A stretch of 64,000 nt of DNA. Origin: Thermoplasmata archaeon. Lineage in GTDB: Archaea > Thermoplasmatota > Thermoplasmata > Halarchaeoplasmatales > Halarchaeoplasmataceae. Location: assembly GCA_003554965.1 (NCBI GenBank), contig PWHR01000085.1, positions 1 to 64,000 of the forward strand, read 5' to 3'. The notes under the pieces are model-generated. The model was given only the letters and a program-made list of their open reading frames with translations. It made no database searches and was not told the origin of the DNA. Both the position numbers and the translations under genes were made by a program. This document shows positions 52,910 through 62,341 of this stretch, in pieces (position 1 is the stretch's first letter; each line of letters starts with the position of its first letter).

Positions 52910-53851
52910 ATGAGCGCAGAAGAGATAGAAAAGTTGCCAGGAGTAGGACCCGCAACTGCAGAAAAGCTCATGGACGCAGGCTATAATGATCTTATGGCCA
53001 TTGCTGTAGAGTCACCTAGAGTTCTGTCCGATGTGGCGGAGATAGGAGACTCCACTGCAGGTAAGATAATCCAGGCCGCTAAGGAGGCGGCGGATATCGG
53101 AGGGTTCGAAACAGGTAGCGAATTGTTAGAGAAGAGAAAGAGTATAGGAATGTTGAGCACCGGTGCCGAAAGTTTTAACGATCTTCTCGGCGGCGGTATA
53201 GAGACCGGTTCTATAACCGAATTGTTTGGCGAGTTCGGATCTGGGAAGACGCAGATAGCTCACCAGCTGTTGGTAAACGCGACCCGAACAGAAGAAGAAG
53301 GTGGACTTGACGGTCAAGCGATGATAATCGACACGGAGAACAGTTTCAGACCCGGGAGGGTATGTGAGATCGCTGAAGCTAGAGATATGGATCCAGAAGA
53401 GACCCTAGACAATATCCACGTTGGGAGAGCTTTCAACTCCCATCACCAGATGCTTCTTGCTGATAGAGCCCTTGATCTAGGAAAGGATAACCCCATCCGT
53501 CTACTTGTAGTAGATTCTTTGACTTCACATTTCAGAGCTGAATATGTGGGAAGAGGGGCGTTGGCTGAGAGACAGCAGACTCTGAACAAGCATCTACACA
53601 AACTTTTGAACTTCGCTGATAGGAACAACGCCGCTATAGTGGTGACCAACCAGGTGACAGCCAACCCGGATCAGTTCTTCGGTGACCCTACAAAACCCAT
53701 AGGTGGCCACATACTAGGTCATACAGCTACGTTTAGAGTCTACCTTAGAAAGAGTAAGGGCGACAAAAGGATAGCGAGGTTGGTGGATTCGCCAAATATG
53801 CCAGAAGGTGAGGCCGTTTTCAAGGTAGAAGAGGCCGGAATCACAGAATAA
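52910..53851 (+). CDS. radA: DNA repair and recombination protein RadA
   Basis: This 313-residue archaeal recombinase is the RecA/Rad51 homologue. The N-terminal helix-hairpin-helix has [20 protein letters not shown], then the linker with [18 protein letters not shown], Walker [15 protein letters not shown] (about residues 102-115), Walker [12 protein letters not shown] (about 199-209), and DNA-binding loop [22 protein letters not shown]. It forms filaments on single-stranded DNA. ATG 52910 follows a TATA-like TTAATAAAGG. Confidence 0.96.
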   Translation: MSAEEIEKLPGVGPATAEKLMDAGYNDLMAIAVESPRVLSDVAEIGDSTAGKIIQAAKEAADIGGFETGSELLEKRKSIGMLSTGAESFNDLLGGGIETGSITELFGEFGSGKTQIAHQLLVNATRTEEEGGLDGQAMIIDTENSFRPGRVCEIAEARDMDPEETLDNIHVGRAFNSHHQMLLADRALDLGKDNPIRLLVVDSLTSHFRAEYVGRGALAERQQTLNKHLHKLLNFADRNNAAIVVTNQVTANPDQFFGDPTKPIGGHILGHTATFRVYLRKSKGDKRIARLVDSPNMPEGEAVFKVEEAGITE

Positions 53852-53960
53852 AATACCTTCCCTCTTTACTTTATTTTGTCATATTTATACATTAACCTTT
53901 ATCACCGTCTTTTTTTCTTAATATTTAAAGATTTTCCACATTAATCAATAAATACAGGGA

Positions 53961-53971
53961 AAAATTTAAAT
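53961..53971 (+). promoter_or_regulatory. TATA box of the small RNA candidate
   Basis: AAATTTAAATT lies about 35-40 bases before the start of the stem at 54005, so transcription would begin at about 53990-54000. No protein start codon follows in a useful frame. Confidence 0.45.
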
Positions 53972-54004
53972 TCTCCCAAGGAGCATATTTAGAATAGGGT
54001 ATTC

Positions 54005-54075
54005 GGGGCTAGCAGGTTAGAGTGCATCCCATCCCACCATCCTGACCATAAAAACGCTAGCCCCTCCCCTTTTTC
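54005..54075 (+). ncRNA. putative structured small RNA of unknown class
   Basis: The region forms an outer 9-bp perfect stem GGGGCTAGC (54005-54013) with GCTAGCCCC (54056-54064), an inner 6-bp stem GGTTAG (54015-54020) with CTGACC (54042-54047), a C-rich loop (CATCCCATCCCACCATC), then TCCCCTTTTTCT as terminator. A TATA box lies upstream. It is too short for 5S, SRP or RNase P RNA. It has a CTGA that could be a D box but no C box, and no ACA tail, so it is not a typical C/D or H/ACA guide. A terminator shared by radA and hypF is the main alternative. Confidence 0.5.
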
Positions 54076-54079
54076 TCTA

Positions 54080-56248
54080 TCACAAACTTCTCTCAGCTAT
54101 GAAAGCCTGGCCTACCGCGATACCCATATCTCCATTCGGCACTTTTTTATGCACTAGAGGTTCATAGCCCTTCTCTTGAATATAATCTTTGATAGTCCTA
54201 ACGATCACTTCGTTGTATGAAACTCCACCCGAGATGCCTATCTTTTCCACACCCTTTTTTTCTGCAGTCTTCAACGCCCCTTCAGCAATTGCTTTAGAGA
54301 CTGAGTCGATATAAGATGTAGCTTTATCACTGTCTTTCAGATCATCATCTCTCATCTCTACGAAGGCATTCAAAGTCTTTATGACACCGCCGCTTATCCC
54401 TACATTATAGCTTTTCTTCACATCTCCTTCAAATAGTAATCTCTCTAACTTCATCGCCGGCTCTCCTTCGTACCTCCTTTTCCGACAAACGTCTAGAGAA
54501 GCTGCAACCGCATCCAGCAATCTTCCATAGCTGCTCGTCACCACAGCGTCAGACATCATGCTGTCGAAGATACAAGCCTTTTCTCCTTCAAATATCTCAC
54601 TTTCGATCCCGACTTTCCTCTCGACGGCATACGCTAACCTTCTTGGTTCTTCTACTGCCTTTTCACCACCCAATAAAGGAAAGTTCTCCAGATGATACGT
54701 TCTTTCATATCTTTCTCCAGTACAGTACAACACTTCTCCGCCCCAGCTGTTGCCATCTTCACCGTATCCCGTACCGTCGATCGCTATACAAACAACATCT
54801 TCCAGTCCATACTCCTGCAGTAAAGAAGCTCCATGTGCCCAATGGTGCTGGACTTCAATTAGGTCTGCCCCGTACTCCGAGGCATATTTTTTTCCGAGTT
54901 CACTGCTCTGATACCTGGGATGGAGGTCCACAGCAACAGCTTCTAAATCTTCTATACCTAATAGAGACCGCAGGTGATCGAACGCGTCTTCATAGAATTT
55001 TTTGTTTCCGTAATATCCCAGATCTCCAAGATACTGGCTTGGGTATAATTTTCCATCTTTTGAAAGAGAGAGGCATCCGCTCATGTCGGCTCCGGCTCCC
55101 ATAACACTCCTTTCACTGTCAAAACCCAAATGATCCGGCACATAACCTCTAGATCTCCTGATGAGAGCTAGATCTTTTCCATGAACCCTTATCAGTGAAT
55201 CATCGATACGATTGGCGATCTCTCTATCGTGGAGAAGGTAGCAATCAGCATCAAGTTCGAACGCCTCCTCGTCATCGATGACCATAGGTTGGTCGGGAAG
55301 GTTCGCGCTAGTCATGACCAGTGCTTTCACATCTATTTCATCGAAGATAAGATGGTGAAGCCCGGTGTAGGGCAGCATGAGCCCTATTGTGGGTAGATCG
55401 GGTGCAGCATAATTCAAAATTTCTTCATCAATTTCCTTCTTCCTGAAAAGCATTATAGGACGTCTAGGTCCTGATAAAACATCTTCTCTTTCCACATGTG
55501 CGTATTCGGAAGCGGTTTCGATATCTGGTACCATCACTGCAAAGGGTTTTTCCGATCGTGAGTACCTTTCTCTCAGCTCTGGAATCTTTTTCAATTTACA
55601 GACTATATGCATCCCACCCCAGCTTTTTGCTACTCCTATTTTCCCTTCCTCTATCGACCTGCAGAATTCTTCTATCCCTCCGATCTCATTTTTTTCTTCA
55701 TCATACAGAGTATAGGTCGGGCCGCACTTTGGGCAGGATATGGTCTGAGCGTGGAACCTCCTGTCCATCGGATCTCTGTATTCTTTCAGACAATCCTTGC
55801 AGAGTGAAAATGGTGCCATGGTCGTTTTTTCCCTGTCGTAGGGTAATGTGTAAATGGCGGAATATCTAGCTCCGCAGTTGGTGCAGTTGGTAAAAGCATA
55901 ACCCCCCCTTCTATCCTCTGGATCTTTCATCTCTTCTATACAGTCATCACAGAGAGCGGTATCAACAGGTATCGTGGATGATTCCCTTTCACCCGAAGAA
56001 CTTTCCACTATCTCGAAATCTTCCATAGAGACTTTTTGTTCAAATTTCTCAACTTCCTCTATATCTGCTAAAGGAGGGAGATGATCTTTTAATTTTTCTA
56101 AAAATTTTTCCTCATCACCGTCGATAACGACTTCGACCTCGCTTCCTTTGTTCTTCACATATCCTTTCAATCCGAGTTTTCTAGCGACTCTATAAACTGT
56201 AGGTCTAAAACCAACGCCCTGGACGGTGCCTCTCAGGATCAATCTCAT
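54080..56248 (-). CDS. hypF: carbamoyltransferase HypF
   Basis: This 722-residue [NiFe]-hydrogenase maturation protein makes the carbamoyl group that becomes cyanide. Domains in order: acylphosphatase (GTVQGVGFRPTVYRVAR, residues 6-22), two zinc fingers (CDDCIEE...CTNCGARYS; CKDCLKE...CPKCGPTY), a YrdC-like domain (AKSWGGMHIVCKL), and the Kae1-like domain (VQHHWAHGAS, AIDGTGYGEDGNSWGGEV, ISGGVSYNEV). All regions are intact. No hydrogenase or other hyp gene is in this window, so this copy is separate from the rest of the maturation set. Confidence 0.95.
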   Translation of the reverse strand: MRLILRGTVQGVGFRPTVYRVARKLGLKGYVKNKGSEVEVVIDGDEEKFLEKLKDHLPPLADIEEVEKFEQKVSMEDFEIVESSSGERESSTIPVDTALCDDCIEEMKDPEDRRGGYAFTNCTNCGARYSAIYTLPYDREKTTMAPFSLCKDCLKEYRDPMDRRFHAQTISCPKCGPTYTLYDEEKNEIGGIEEFCRSIEEGKIGVAKSWGGMHIVCKLKKIPELRERYSRSEKPFAVMVPDIETASEYAHVEREDVLSGPRRPIMLFRKKEIDEEILNYAAPDLPTIGLMLPYTGLHHLIFDEIDVKALVMTSANLPDQPMVIDDEEAFELDADCYLLHDREIANRIDDSLIRVHGKDLALIRRSRGYVPDHLGFDSERSVMGAGADMSGCLSLSKDGKLYPSQYLGDLGYYGNKKFYEDAFDHLRSLLGIEDLEAVAVDLHPRYQSSELGKKYASEYGADLIEVQHHWAHGASLLQEYGLEDVVCIAIDGTGYGEDGNSWGGEVLYCTGERYERTYHLENFPLLGGEKAVEEPRRLAYAVERKVGIESEIFEGEKACIFDSMMSDAVVTSSYGRLLDAVAASLDVCRKRRYEGEPAMKLERLLFEGDVKKSYNVGISGGVIKTLNAFVEMRDDDLKDSDKATSYIDSVSKAIAEGALKTAEKKGVEKIGISGGVSYNEVIVRTIKDYIQEKGYEPLVHKKVPNGDMGIAVGQAFIAERSL

Positions 56249-56325
56249 ATCCCCGGATTACAGGGGTCGGTTTTTACATTTACCCCATCAAAAAGACTAT
56301 TTATGCTGATATTTTTTCATTCAGC

Positions 56326-56973
56326 ATGATATGTGGAGTAGATGAAGCCGGGAGAGGACCCGTTCTAGGACCCATGATCGTTGCTGGGGTCAGAGTTCAA
56401 GATGACGGAAAGCTTATCGACTTAGAAGTGAAGGACTCTAAAAGATTGAGTCCCGGCCGGAGGGAAGATCTGGAAAAATGTATCAAAGAATGTTGTGAAT
56501 TCACCATAAGAGTGGTTTCTGCAGATGATATAGATTCTCTGCGGAAGTCGATGAGTTTGAACGAACTAGAAGCCCATCTTTTTGCAAACATCATAGATGA
56601 GATTTGTGATGAGGATGATCGATGTTATGTGGATTCAGCATCTGCGAACGAAAAACAATTCAAAAGTATGATAATGAAAAATCTTGAACAAAGACTAGAT
56701 ATAATTTCGGAACATGAAGCAGACGATGAGTATCCTGTGGTCTCAGCTGCATCCATCCTTGCCAAGGTTGAAAGAGATAGAAAAGTGAAGGAGATCTCGA
56801 AAGAACTGGAAGCGGACATAGGCAGCGGCTATCCTTCGGATAGGAAAACAAGGGATTTTCTACAACAATGGATGAATGAACACGGCTCCCTGCCCCCACA
56901 CATAAGAAAGAGCTGGAAGACCACTAAAGATATAGTAAACGATTTTAAAAATCGCACTTTGGATGAATTTTGA
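56326..56973 (+). CDS. rnhB: ribonuclease HII
   Basis: This 215-residue nuclease cleaves RNA in RNA-DNA hybrids. The catalytic DEAGRGPVLGPMIVAGV (Asp and Glu at residues 5-6) is followed by the conserved VKDSKRLSPGRRE; Asp residues in YVDSASANE and HEADDEYPVVSAASILAKVERD complete the site. The archaeal-type GSGYPSDRKTRDFL is present. A TATA-like CTATTTATGC lies about 27 bases before the ATG, implying almost no leader. Confidence 0.94.
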   Translation: MICGVDEAGRGPVLGPMIVAGVRVQDDGKLIDLEVKDSKRLSPGRREDLEKCIKECCEFTIRVVSADDIDSLRKSMSLNELEAHLFANIIDEICDEDDRCYVDSASANEKQFKSMIMKNLEQRLDIISEHEADDEYPVVSAASILAKVERDRKVKEISKELEADIGSGYPSDRKTRDFLQQWMNEHGSLPPHIRKSWKTTKDIVNDFKNRTLDEF

Positions 56974-57022
56974 TAATAGGAAAAGCTTTTTATCTGAACA
57001 GAACTTTCCTAGTCGAGAAACT

Positions 57023-57379
57023 ATGACTGATGAGAAGGAAGAAGAGGTCATCGAAGCTCTACCCGATAAATTCAGAGATAAACTGGATGAAAAGGATTCA
57101 CTGGAGAAAAAGATCAAGGATTTTAACAGAGACGTAAAGATAGTTCTAGATTCGGGAGAGGAATACATGGTCAAGATGAACGGAGGGGATATCGGTGACC
57201 CGTATATACCGGAGGACAAAGAAGCTTCCAACGATGCAGATATAGTCATCTCTTCAGATATCGAAACACTAGAAGGTCTATTGAACGATGAAATAGGGGT
57301 CATGCAAGCCTATGCTAAGAACAGGATCAGTATAGATGCACCACTTACAGATATGTTGAAGTTCAGAAAACTGCTTTAA
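57023..57379 (+). CDS. SCP2 sterol-carrier-like domain protein
   Basis: This 118-residue protein fits the SCP2 fold: a short N-terminal helix, then IVLDSGEEYMVKMNGG, DADIVISSDIETLEGLLND and MQAYAKNRISIDAPLTDMLKF. Such small proteins bind hydrophobic ligands such as lipids, but archaeal functions are unknown. ATG 57023 is chosen over 56963, which would overlap rnhB. The stop overlaps the convergent truD stop by 4 bases. Confidence 0.8.
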   Translation: MTDEKEEEVIEALPDKFRDKLDEKDSLEKKIKDFNRDVKIVLDSGEEYMVKMNGGDIGDPYIPEDKEASNDADIVISSDIETLEGLLNDEIGVMQAYAKNRISIDAPLTDMLKFRKLL

Positions 57380-58665
57380 CTGTAAAGGTGCGCTTTTTCT
57401 GATGGGTGTTTCATGAACTCTCTTAAAAGCGTCGTAGCGTAACAGCCTTTATTTAAACCGAATTCGATTTTCAACGCTTCTCCCTCGAGTTCCCAACTCA
57501 GACCTTTCACCGGCGCAAAGATACTCCTGCGTGTACCAGTTGAAGAGATAGAAGGTATCTCCGGGATTATGAAATCATCTTTTTTAACGCCCTCTTCTTC
57601 GATTATTTTTCTTTCTATCTCCCCTTGTTGTCCTTCAGAAAAATCTGAATTGTGGCCGTAGAGAGGAGCGCTGACGAAAGCTTTTCCTTCTTTCGTCATC
57701 GTTGAGGCTTTCCCGATATTTCTTTCGTGAACTACTACCTTGGTGTTCTTGTTGGGTAAACCCTTTTTATCCACTGGGAGAACGATATCCCCTATCAAAG
57801 CATCGTTCAAAGGCAGATCTTTCTTCAATCTAAGCGAGACCATCTTATTGAAAAGGTAAGATTGATAAGCGTGGACGAACATCATAAGCAAGTTATGGGG
57901 CAGAGTTTTCAAAGCTGATACGTAGTCTTCTGGATTATCTATCAGATGTTTGATTATTCCCCTTTCAAAAGTCAACGCTTTGGGATACCTTTCCAAAGCA
58001 TCTTCCATGTTCCAAGTCTCTTCTAAAAACTTCCTGGCTTCGTAACATTCTTTATTTTCACCCTCTTTGGGCTCAGCGACATAAGTTTTGACCGCCCCTT
58101 TAAAGTCCCCTTTTATTATCTTTTTACCTACTATATGGGTGATCGGCCTCATCGTACCGAAACGTTGCACTCCAAACCAGTTCGGAAAACCTTTTTCTTC
58201 CTTGATCTTCCCGCCGGTGCCATCAGCTCTATTCAAAGCTTCTTCTTCATCCATTTCCATGTCCCTGATCATTATCTCGAAGTCGTTTCCAGTATGTGTA
58301 CCGATGTTTAGGGAGCGGTGCGAAGTAAAAACCTCCTTTATGTCTAAATCTTTGATAGACAGGTCCTCTAAATTTTTAGGATCGGTTTTAAATGACATCC
58401 ATTGAACTGTGATAGCCCTCTTGTCCTTAGTACCTGAAAAATCTATATTTTTCCTAGATATATTCAATTCTTCTGATAGTTTCTGCACCAATCTGTTAGT
58501 TTCCCAGTTCCTTGACCAGATCTTCGCTATAGAGTATTCTCCCTCTGTCTCGTCGAATATATCGAGCCGCTCTTCTACCTTAAAATCTTCCGGATACTTT
58601 TTTAACTTACCACCGATACCTGCTGTCTCTGTGAAAAACAGATCCAACCCCACCTTATCTTCCAT
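57376..58665 (-). CDS. truD: tRNA pseudouridine synthase TruD
   Basis: This 429-residue enzyme makes pseudouridine 13 in tRNA (and other sites in archaea). The catalytic Asp motif is FSGTKDKRAITVQWMSF (about residues 75-91), and NWFGVQRFG and the TRRSIFAP segment match TruD. The insertion domain is large, as usual in archaea. The gene lies just downstream of rpo11 on the same strand, with a 21-base gap. Confidence 0.93.
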   Translation of the reverse strand: MEDKVGLDLFFTETAGIGGKLKKYPEDFKVEERLDIFDETEGEYSIAKIWSRNWETNRLVQKLSEELNISRKNIDFSGTKDKRAITVQWMSFKTDPKNLEDLSIKDLDIKEVFTSHRSLNIGTHTGNDFEIMIRDMEMDEEEALNRADGTGGKIKEEKGFPNWFGVQRFGTMRPITHIVGKKIIKGDFKGAVKTYVAEPKEGENKECYEARKFLEETWNMEDALERYPKALTFERGIIKHLIDNPEDYVSALKTLPHNLLMMFVHAYQSYLFNKMVSLRLKKDLPLNDALIGDIVLPVDKKGLPNKNTKVVVHERNIGKASTMTKEGKAFVSAPLYGHNSDFSEGQQGEIERKIIEEEGVKKDDFIIPEIPSISSTGTRRSIFAPVKGLSWELEGEALKIEFGLNKGCYATTLLREFMKHPSEKAHLYS

Positions 58666-58686
58666 CGAATCCCTCTATTGAACCTA

Positions 58687-58968
58687 TTATTCTTCATCCT
58701 CTTCAAATATGTTGGAGTAGACCTTTTCTATATCCTCTTTAAAATTTTCCGATATGTCTATCAATTTTTCTTTTGGATCGGTACCTTCTTTCACCTCTAT
58801 CCTGAGTATCGGATCGTCCAATTCCTGATGTTCGACCGAGTAATCAGCGGTGGTGACTTCCTCATCTTTCAGCAGTTGTTCTATCAGAGGATACATAACG
58901 GTTTCGTCGGCATCTTTCACCTTTATCTCAAGGGTGGAATCTGTCTTTTGAAGCACTTTGAACTCCAT
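58687..58968 (-). CDS. rpo11: DNA-directed RNA polymerase subunit Rpo11 (L)
   Basis: This 93-residue subunit pairs with Rpo3 in the assembly platform of RNA polymerase, homologous to Rpb11. It shows MYPLIEQLLKDEEVTTADYSVEHQEL-type helix and strand and DPILRIEVKEGTDPKEKLID. It has an acidic C-terminus. It is upstream of truD on the same strand. Confidence 0.93.
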   Translation of the reverse strand: MEFKVLQKTDSTLEIKVKDADETVMYPLIEQLLKDEEVTTADYSVEHQELDDPILRIEVKEGTDPKEKLIDISENFKEDIEKVYSNIFEEDEE

Positions 58969-59024
58969 GATATCGAATAGGCTACGATACTGTGATTACT
59001 TAAAAGTATTGGTTTTTAGAATGA

Positions 59025-60677
59025 TCACTCTATTTCCTTTTTCAGACCACACAGTGTGTCAAAGTCCAATTCGAAGCCTACGACGGGATTTTCCAATTCA
59101 AAGCTATCCAGAACCTCAGGTGATATCTCCCCAAGAAACCCAAGTTCAGTACCGCTTTCTGTTATCCCAGCACATCTTCCCTGGATGAACGACCCATGAT
59201 CCTTTGGCTCCACCACCATCTCTATACCGAGGTTGGTGAAAAGACCGTCAAGTATGGATTTTATCTCTGTGAATCCAACATCAGAGCTTTCTATCACTCC
59301 CGCGATTTTAGTTCTCTGTTCCCTCTCTACTACAACATCTCCGATCTCGAATAATTTTTGAGGAAGGGACTCATTCTTGTTGTGCTTAAGATTAGAGAGC
59401 AAGCAGGGGAGTAGCCAGGTCCTGAGAGAATATCGCTGTTCGCTGACCGGGTTTTTTACCTTCGAGATTTTTTCTTCCTCCGGTTTTGTAATATTCATTT
59501 TCCCATACTCTACTTCATCATCAGTCAACAGGTAGTTCATTACCTCGTGAAAGCCGTTGCCTACGAGAAGTTCTCTTAGGACTTCCCTCAGATCTTTTTG
59601 AGGTAAAGATTCACCTACGGTCACCTCCTGAGGTAGGACACCGTCGAAATTATCGAAATCATAGCCTATCGCTATGTCCTCTATCACGTCCCACGGATGA
59701 AGGATATCATGTCTGTAAGGAGGGATTGTTACCTTCAATGAAGAATCTTCTCTTCCAACCCCATATCTCATCTTTTTGAGCGTTCTTTCCATTTCATCGA
59801 TCGACATCTCTACACCCAGTATTTCTTCACTCTCTTCAAGAGAAACATCGATTTCATCAGGAGATAGATCGGGATACTCGATGGTCCTAGATCCGTATCT
59901 GACCTCAGTAGCGCAGATCTCGGCCCCTCTATCCGCCAACGCAGTACAGAGTATATTCAAAGTATGCTCCAAGGCGCGCATATCCGTGCCGGTCATATCT
60001 ATAAAGAAACTTGTAGTATCAGGGGTCACCTCAGTCAATCTACCATTTATTATAGGAGGGAAGGATAGAACATTATCCTGAGAGTCTATAAGGACAGGAT
60101 ATCTTTCTTCATCTTTCAATATATGAGCATATTCTTTTCCTTTCTCATGCCTATTTAAAATCTCATTCAAGTTCATCTCTACAGATCTTTCTAAGGGAAC
60201 GAAACTCACGTCTTCTGGTTTCACAGCTTTGTATTCTATAGGAGGTTCTATAGCTTCGAAATCGTGCATTCCTATAGCCACTTTTACTCTTTCTCTACCT
60301 AGAGTCAAATGTAGTTTTTCCTGCAGGTCCATCAGAGATTTGAGACCCCTTTTATTGAGCTCTAAGTTTTTGATGAGGGCCGTAACCACGTAAGGCCTTA
60401 CTTCCTGAACGCTCAGATCGACTTCAGTTTTCAGATCAGAGGCGGATGTTTTGTACTCTATCAGCCCGGTCTCTTTCTTTAGAAAACCTCTGACTGATCT
60501 CGCTACTCCTTCTACCGAGAGCATATCACATCGATCGGGAAAAATTTCGAGGTCCCATTTCTCAGCTTTTATCTCTTCTATCTCTATACCGAGCTTGGGC
60601 AGTGCTTCCATCAGGTCGACTTCATCTGCCCCGGACAACTCCAGAAGTTCATCTGAGTGCACTGATATTACAGGCAT
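59025..60677 (-). CDS. pheT: phenylalanyl-tRNA synthetase beta subunit
   Basis: This 550-residue protein is the archaeal/eukaryotic-type beta subunit. It contains the B3/4 region (RYPVLIDSQDNVLSFPPIINGRLTEV), B5 domain (SLEESEEILGVEMSIDEMERTLKKMRYGV), and the catalytic-like core (IAIGYDFDNFDGVLP, EVMNYLLTDDEVEYG, LRTWLLPCLLSNLKHN). It shapes the tRNA-Phe binding and editing parts of the heterotetramer. pheS is not adjacent. The start is ATG 60677. Confidence 0.95.
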   Translation of the reverse strand: MPVISVHSDELLELSGADEVDLMEALPKLGIEIEEIKAEKWDLEIFPDRCDMLSVEGVARSVRGFLKKETGLIEYKTSASDLKTEVDLSVQEVRPYVVTALIKNLELNKRGLKSLMDLQEKLHLTLGRERVKVAIGMHDFEAIEPPIEYKAVKPEDVSFVPLERSVEMNLNEILNRHEKGKEYAHILKDEERYPVLIDSQDNVLSFPPIINGRLTEVTPDTTSFFIDMTGTDMRALEHTLNILCTALADRGAEICATEVRYGSRTIEYPDLSPDEIDVSLEESEEILGVEMSIDEMERTLKKMRYGVGREDSSLKVTIPPYRHDILHPWDVIEDIAIGYDFDNFDGVLPQEVTVGESLPQKDLREVLRELLVGNGFHEVMNYLLTDDEVEYGKMNITKPEEEKISKVKNPVSEQRYSLRTWLLPCLLSNLKHNKNESLPQKLFEIGDVVVEREQRTKIAGVIESSDVGFTEIKSILDGLFTNLGIEMVVEPKDHGSFIQGRCAGITESGTELGFLGEISPEVLDSFELENPVVGFELDFDTLCGLKKEIE

Positions 60678-60805
60678 GGTTGAGTAAATATATGCCCGGA
60701 TATTTGGATTTTTGGATAGGATCTCTTTGATTTTTAGATAGTCAGGAGTGATGAGATGTCGACAGGTTAATATATGTAAAAATATTTTTCATAGTCAGAC
60801 AGGAT

Positions 60806-61471
60806 ATGATAGATGACAGAGAAGATGAAGAGGGTCAAGAGGCAGAGGAACAGGCAGAGGAACAGGCAGAAGAACAGGCAGAGGAACAGGCAGAAGAACA
60901 GGCAGAGGAACAGGAACAGGTTGAGGAGGAAGTGATGGATGGACAGATTCTCCACAAGGAAGAAAACCAGGATATCGAACAGATGGTGGAGACGGTCCTT
61001 TTTTCTGCTGGTCGTCCGTTGACCGTACCAGAGATAGAGGAATCTATAGGTAGGCCGAGAACAGAAGTCAGAAAAGCTGTCAAGAAACTCCGGAGGATGT
61101 ATCAGAACAGAAAAACCGCTCTTGAGATCAGTAAGATCGGTAGAAAATTCTCTCTTCAACTGAAGTCTGAATTTAATAAGTACGGCATGCAGATGATGGA
61201 TGAAGAGATGAGCAGACCTCTGCTGAAAACAGCAGCCCTCATAGCTTATTATCAGCCTATAAGGCAGAGTGAACTCAAAAAAATGGTCGGTGAGAAAGTA
61301 TATGATCACGTAGACGAATTGAAGGAGAAGGATCTCATACTCTCAGAAAGGGACGGTAGGTCTTATTCTTTGAGAACCAGCCCCAAATTTCAGGAATATT
61401 TTGGACTAGAAGCAAAGGACAGAGACGAACTGAAAAAGATCATGTCGGAGAAAGCCGGGATAAACGAATGA
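60806..61471 (+). CDS. scpB: segregation and condensation protein ScpB
   Basis: This 221-residue protein is the kleisin-associated winged-helix partner of SMC-ScpA. The two wHTH domains (about residues 52-115 and 125-205) are seen in ETVLFSAGRPLTVPEIEESIGR and KTAALIAYYQPIRQSELKKMVGEKVYDHVDEL. A Glu/Gln/Ala-rich N-terminus (residues about 10-45) is encoded by a perfect-length 12-base repeat and is likely disordered. scpA and smc are elsewhere. Confidence 0.88.
   Translation: MIDDREDEEGQEAEEQAEEQAEEQAEEQAEEQAEEQEQVEEEVMDGQILHKEENQDIEQMVETVLFSAGRPLTVPEIEESIGRPRTEVRKAVKKLRRMYQNRKTALEISKIGRKFSLQLKSEFNKYGMQMMDEEMSRPLLKTAALIAYYQPIRQSELKKMVGEKVYDHVDELKEKDLILSERDGRSYSLRTSPKFQEYFGLEAKDRDELKKIMSEKAGINE
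60841..60912 (+). repeat. six 12-base tandem repeats inside scpB
   Basis: Six in-frame units of GGCAGAGGAACA, with an A for G at one position in the third and fifth units, encode repeats of the four residues A-E-E-Q. The number is likely to vary by slippage. Confidence 0.9.
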
Positions 61472-61526
61472 CTAGGACTTAAAATCGACCGGCGCATGAT
61501 AAGAATACTTTCATAAAAAAATATCG

Positions 61527-62243
61527 TTACCCACTTTTTTTTTCTAACTCCTGTAATATCTGGGAAAATACTCCCATTAATCGATGATACTCCCATTTGG
61601 TGAGTGTAGCTCTCCCCAATATCTTCCTGAACATGATCTCGGTTTTTTCTCGTTTATGTTCTGGGTAATTCACCATCTCAAGAACTTCAGAAAAATTACC
61701 TATGAGCCGCTCTCTTTCACTAGCTTCACTGATCTTATCTTCATTTTTGACGGAAGGATCGCCGATCACTTTGTGGAGTTCGTAGAGGAAGATGCCCACA
61801 GCATGCGAAAGATTTAGAATAGGATACTCTTCAGAAGATGGGATCCTGACCAACCTGTCACAGCTCTTCAATTCTTCGTTGTTCAGTCCTTTATCCTCTC
61901 TGCCGAAAACCAGTGCGATTTTACCCTCGTGGTTTTTGATCGAGTTAGCGAATTTTTCGGGTGTTTCTGCTTTTCTTAAAAACTTTTTCTCTTTCTCCGT
62001 ATGAATTCCCGTTGTACCCACCACCATATCAAATCTTTTGAGCAGGCCCTGATAGTCTTCCACGATTTTTGCCTTTTCCAATAAATCTTTAGCATGCATC
62101 GCTCTAGCTTCTGCCTCATCATCGATATTGGTGGGATCCACTAGAAAAATTTCTTTGATGGAAAAGTTAACCATCAGTCTGGCTACCGCACCTATGTTTC
62201 CTGAGGTCTGAGGTTCTACCAGCACGACTGAAAATCTAGGCAT
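61527..62243 (-). CDS. TrmJ-like SpoU-family 2'-O-methyltransferase
   Basis: This 238-residue SPOUT methyltransferase shows motif 1 VEPQTSGNIGAVARLM (residues 9-24), motif 2 ALVFGREDKGLNNEEL, and motif 3 IPSSEEYPILNLSHAVGIFLYEL, with a deep trefoil knot. Bacterial and archaeal TrmJ methylate position 32 of tRNA. It is convergent with scpB and monocistronic. Confidence 0.9.
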   Translation of the reverse strand: MPRFSVVLVEPQTSGNIGAVARLMVNFSIKEIFLVDPTNIDDEAEARAMHAKDLLEKAKIVEDYQGLLKRFDMVVGTTGIHTEKEKKFLRKAETPEKFANSIKNHEGKIALVFGREDKGLNNEELKSCDRLVRIPSSEEYPILNLSHAVGIFLYELHKVIGDPSVKNEDKISEASERERLIGNFSEVLEMVNYPEHKREKTEIMFRKILGRATLTKWEYHRLMGVFSQILQELEKKSG

Positions 62244-62341
62244 ATTAGAAGGATGATTGTGTTTTGCTATTTATAATTGAAGGTCTCTCCTAAACATTAA
62301 ATCTATATTACAGAAATCTATTGTTACTCCGGTGTATTGAG

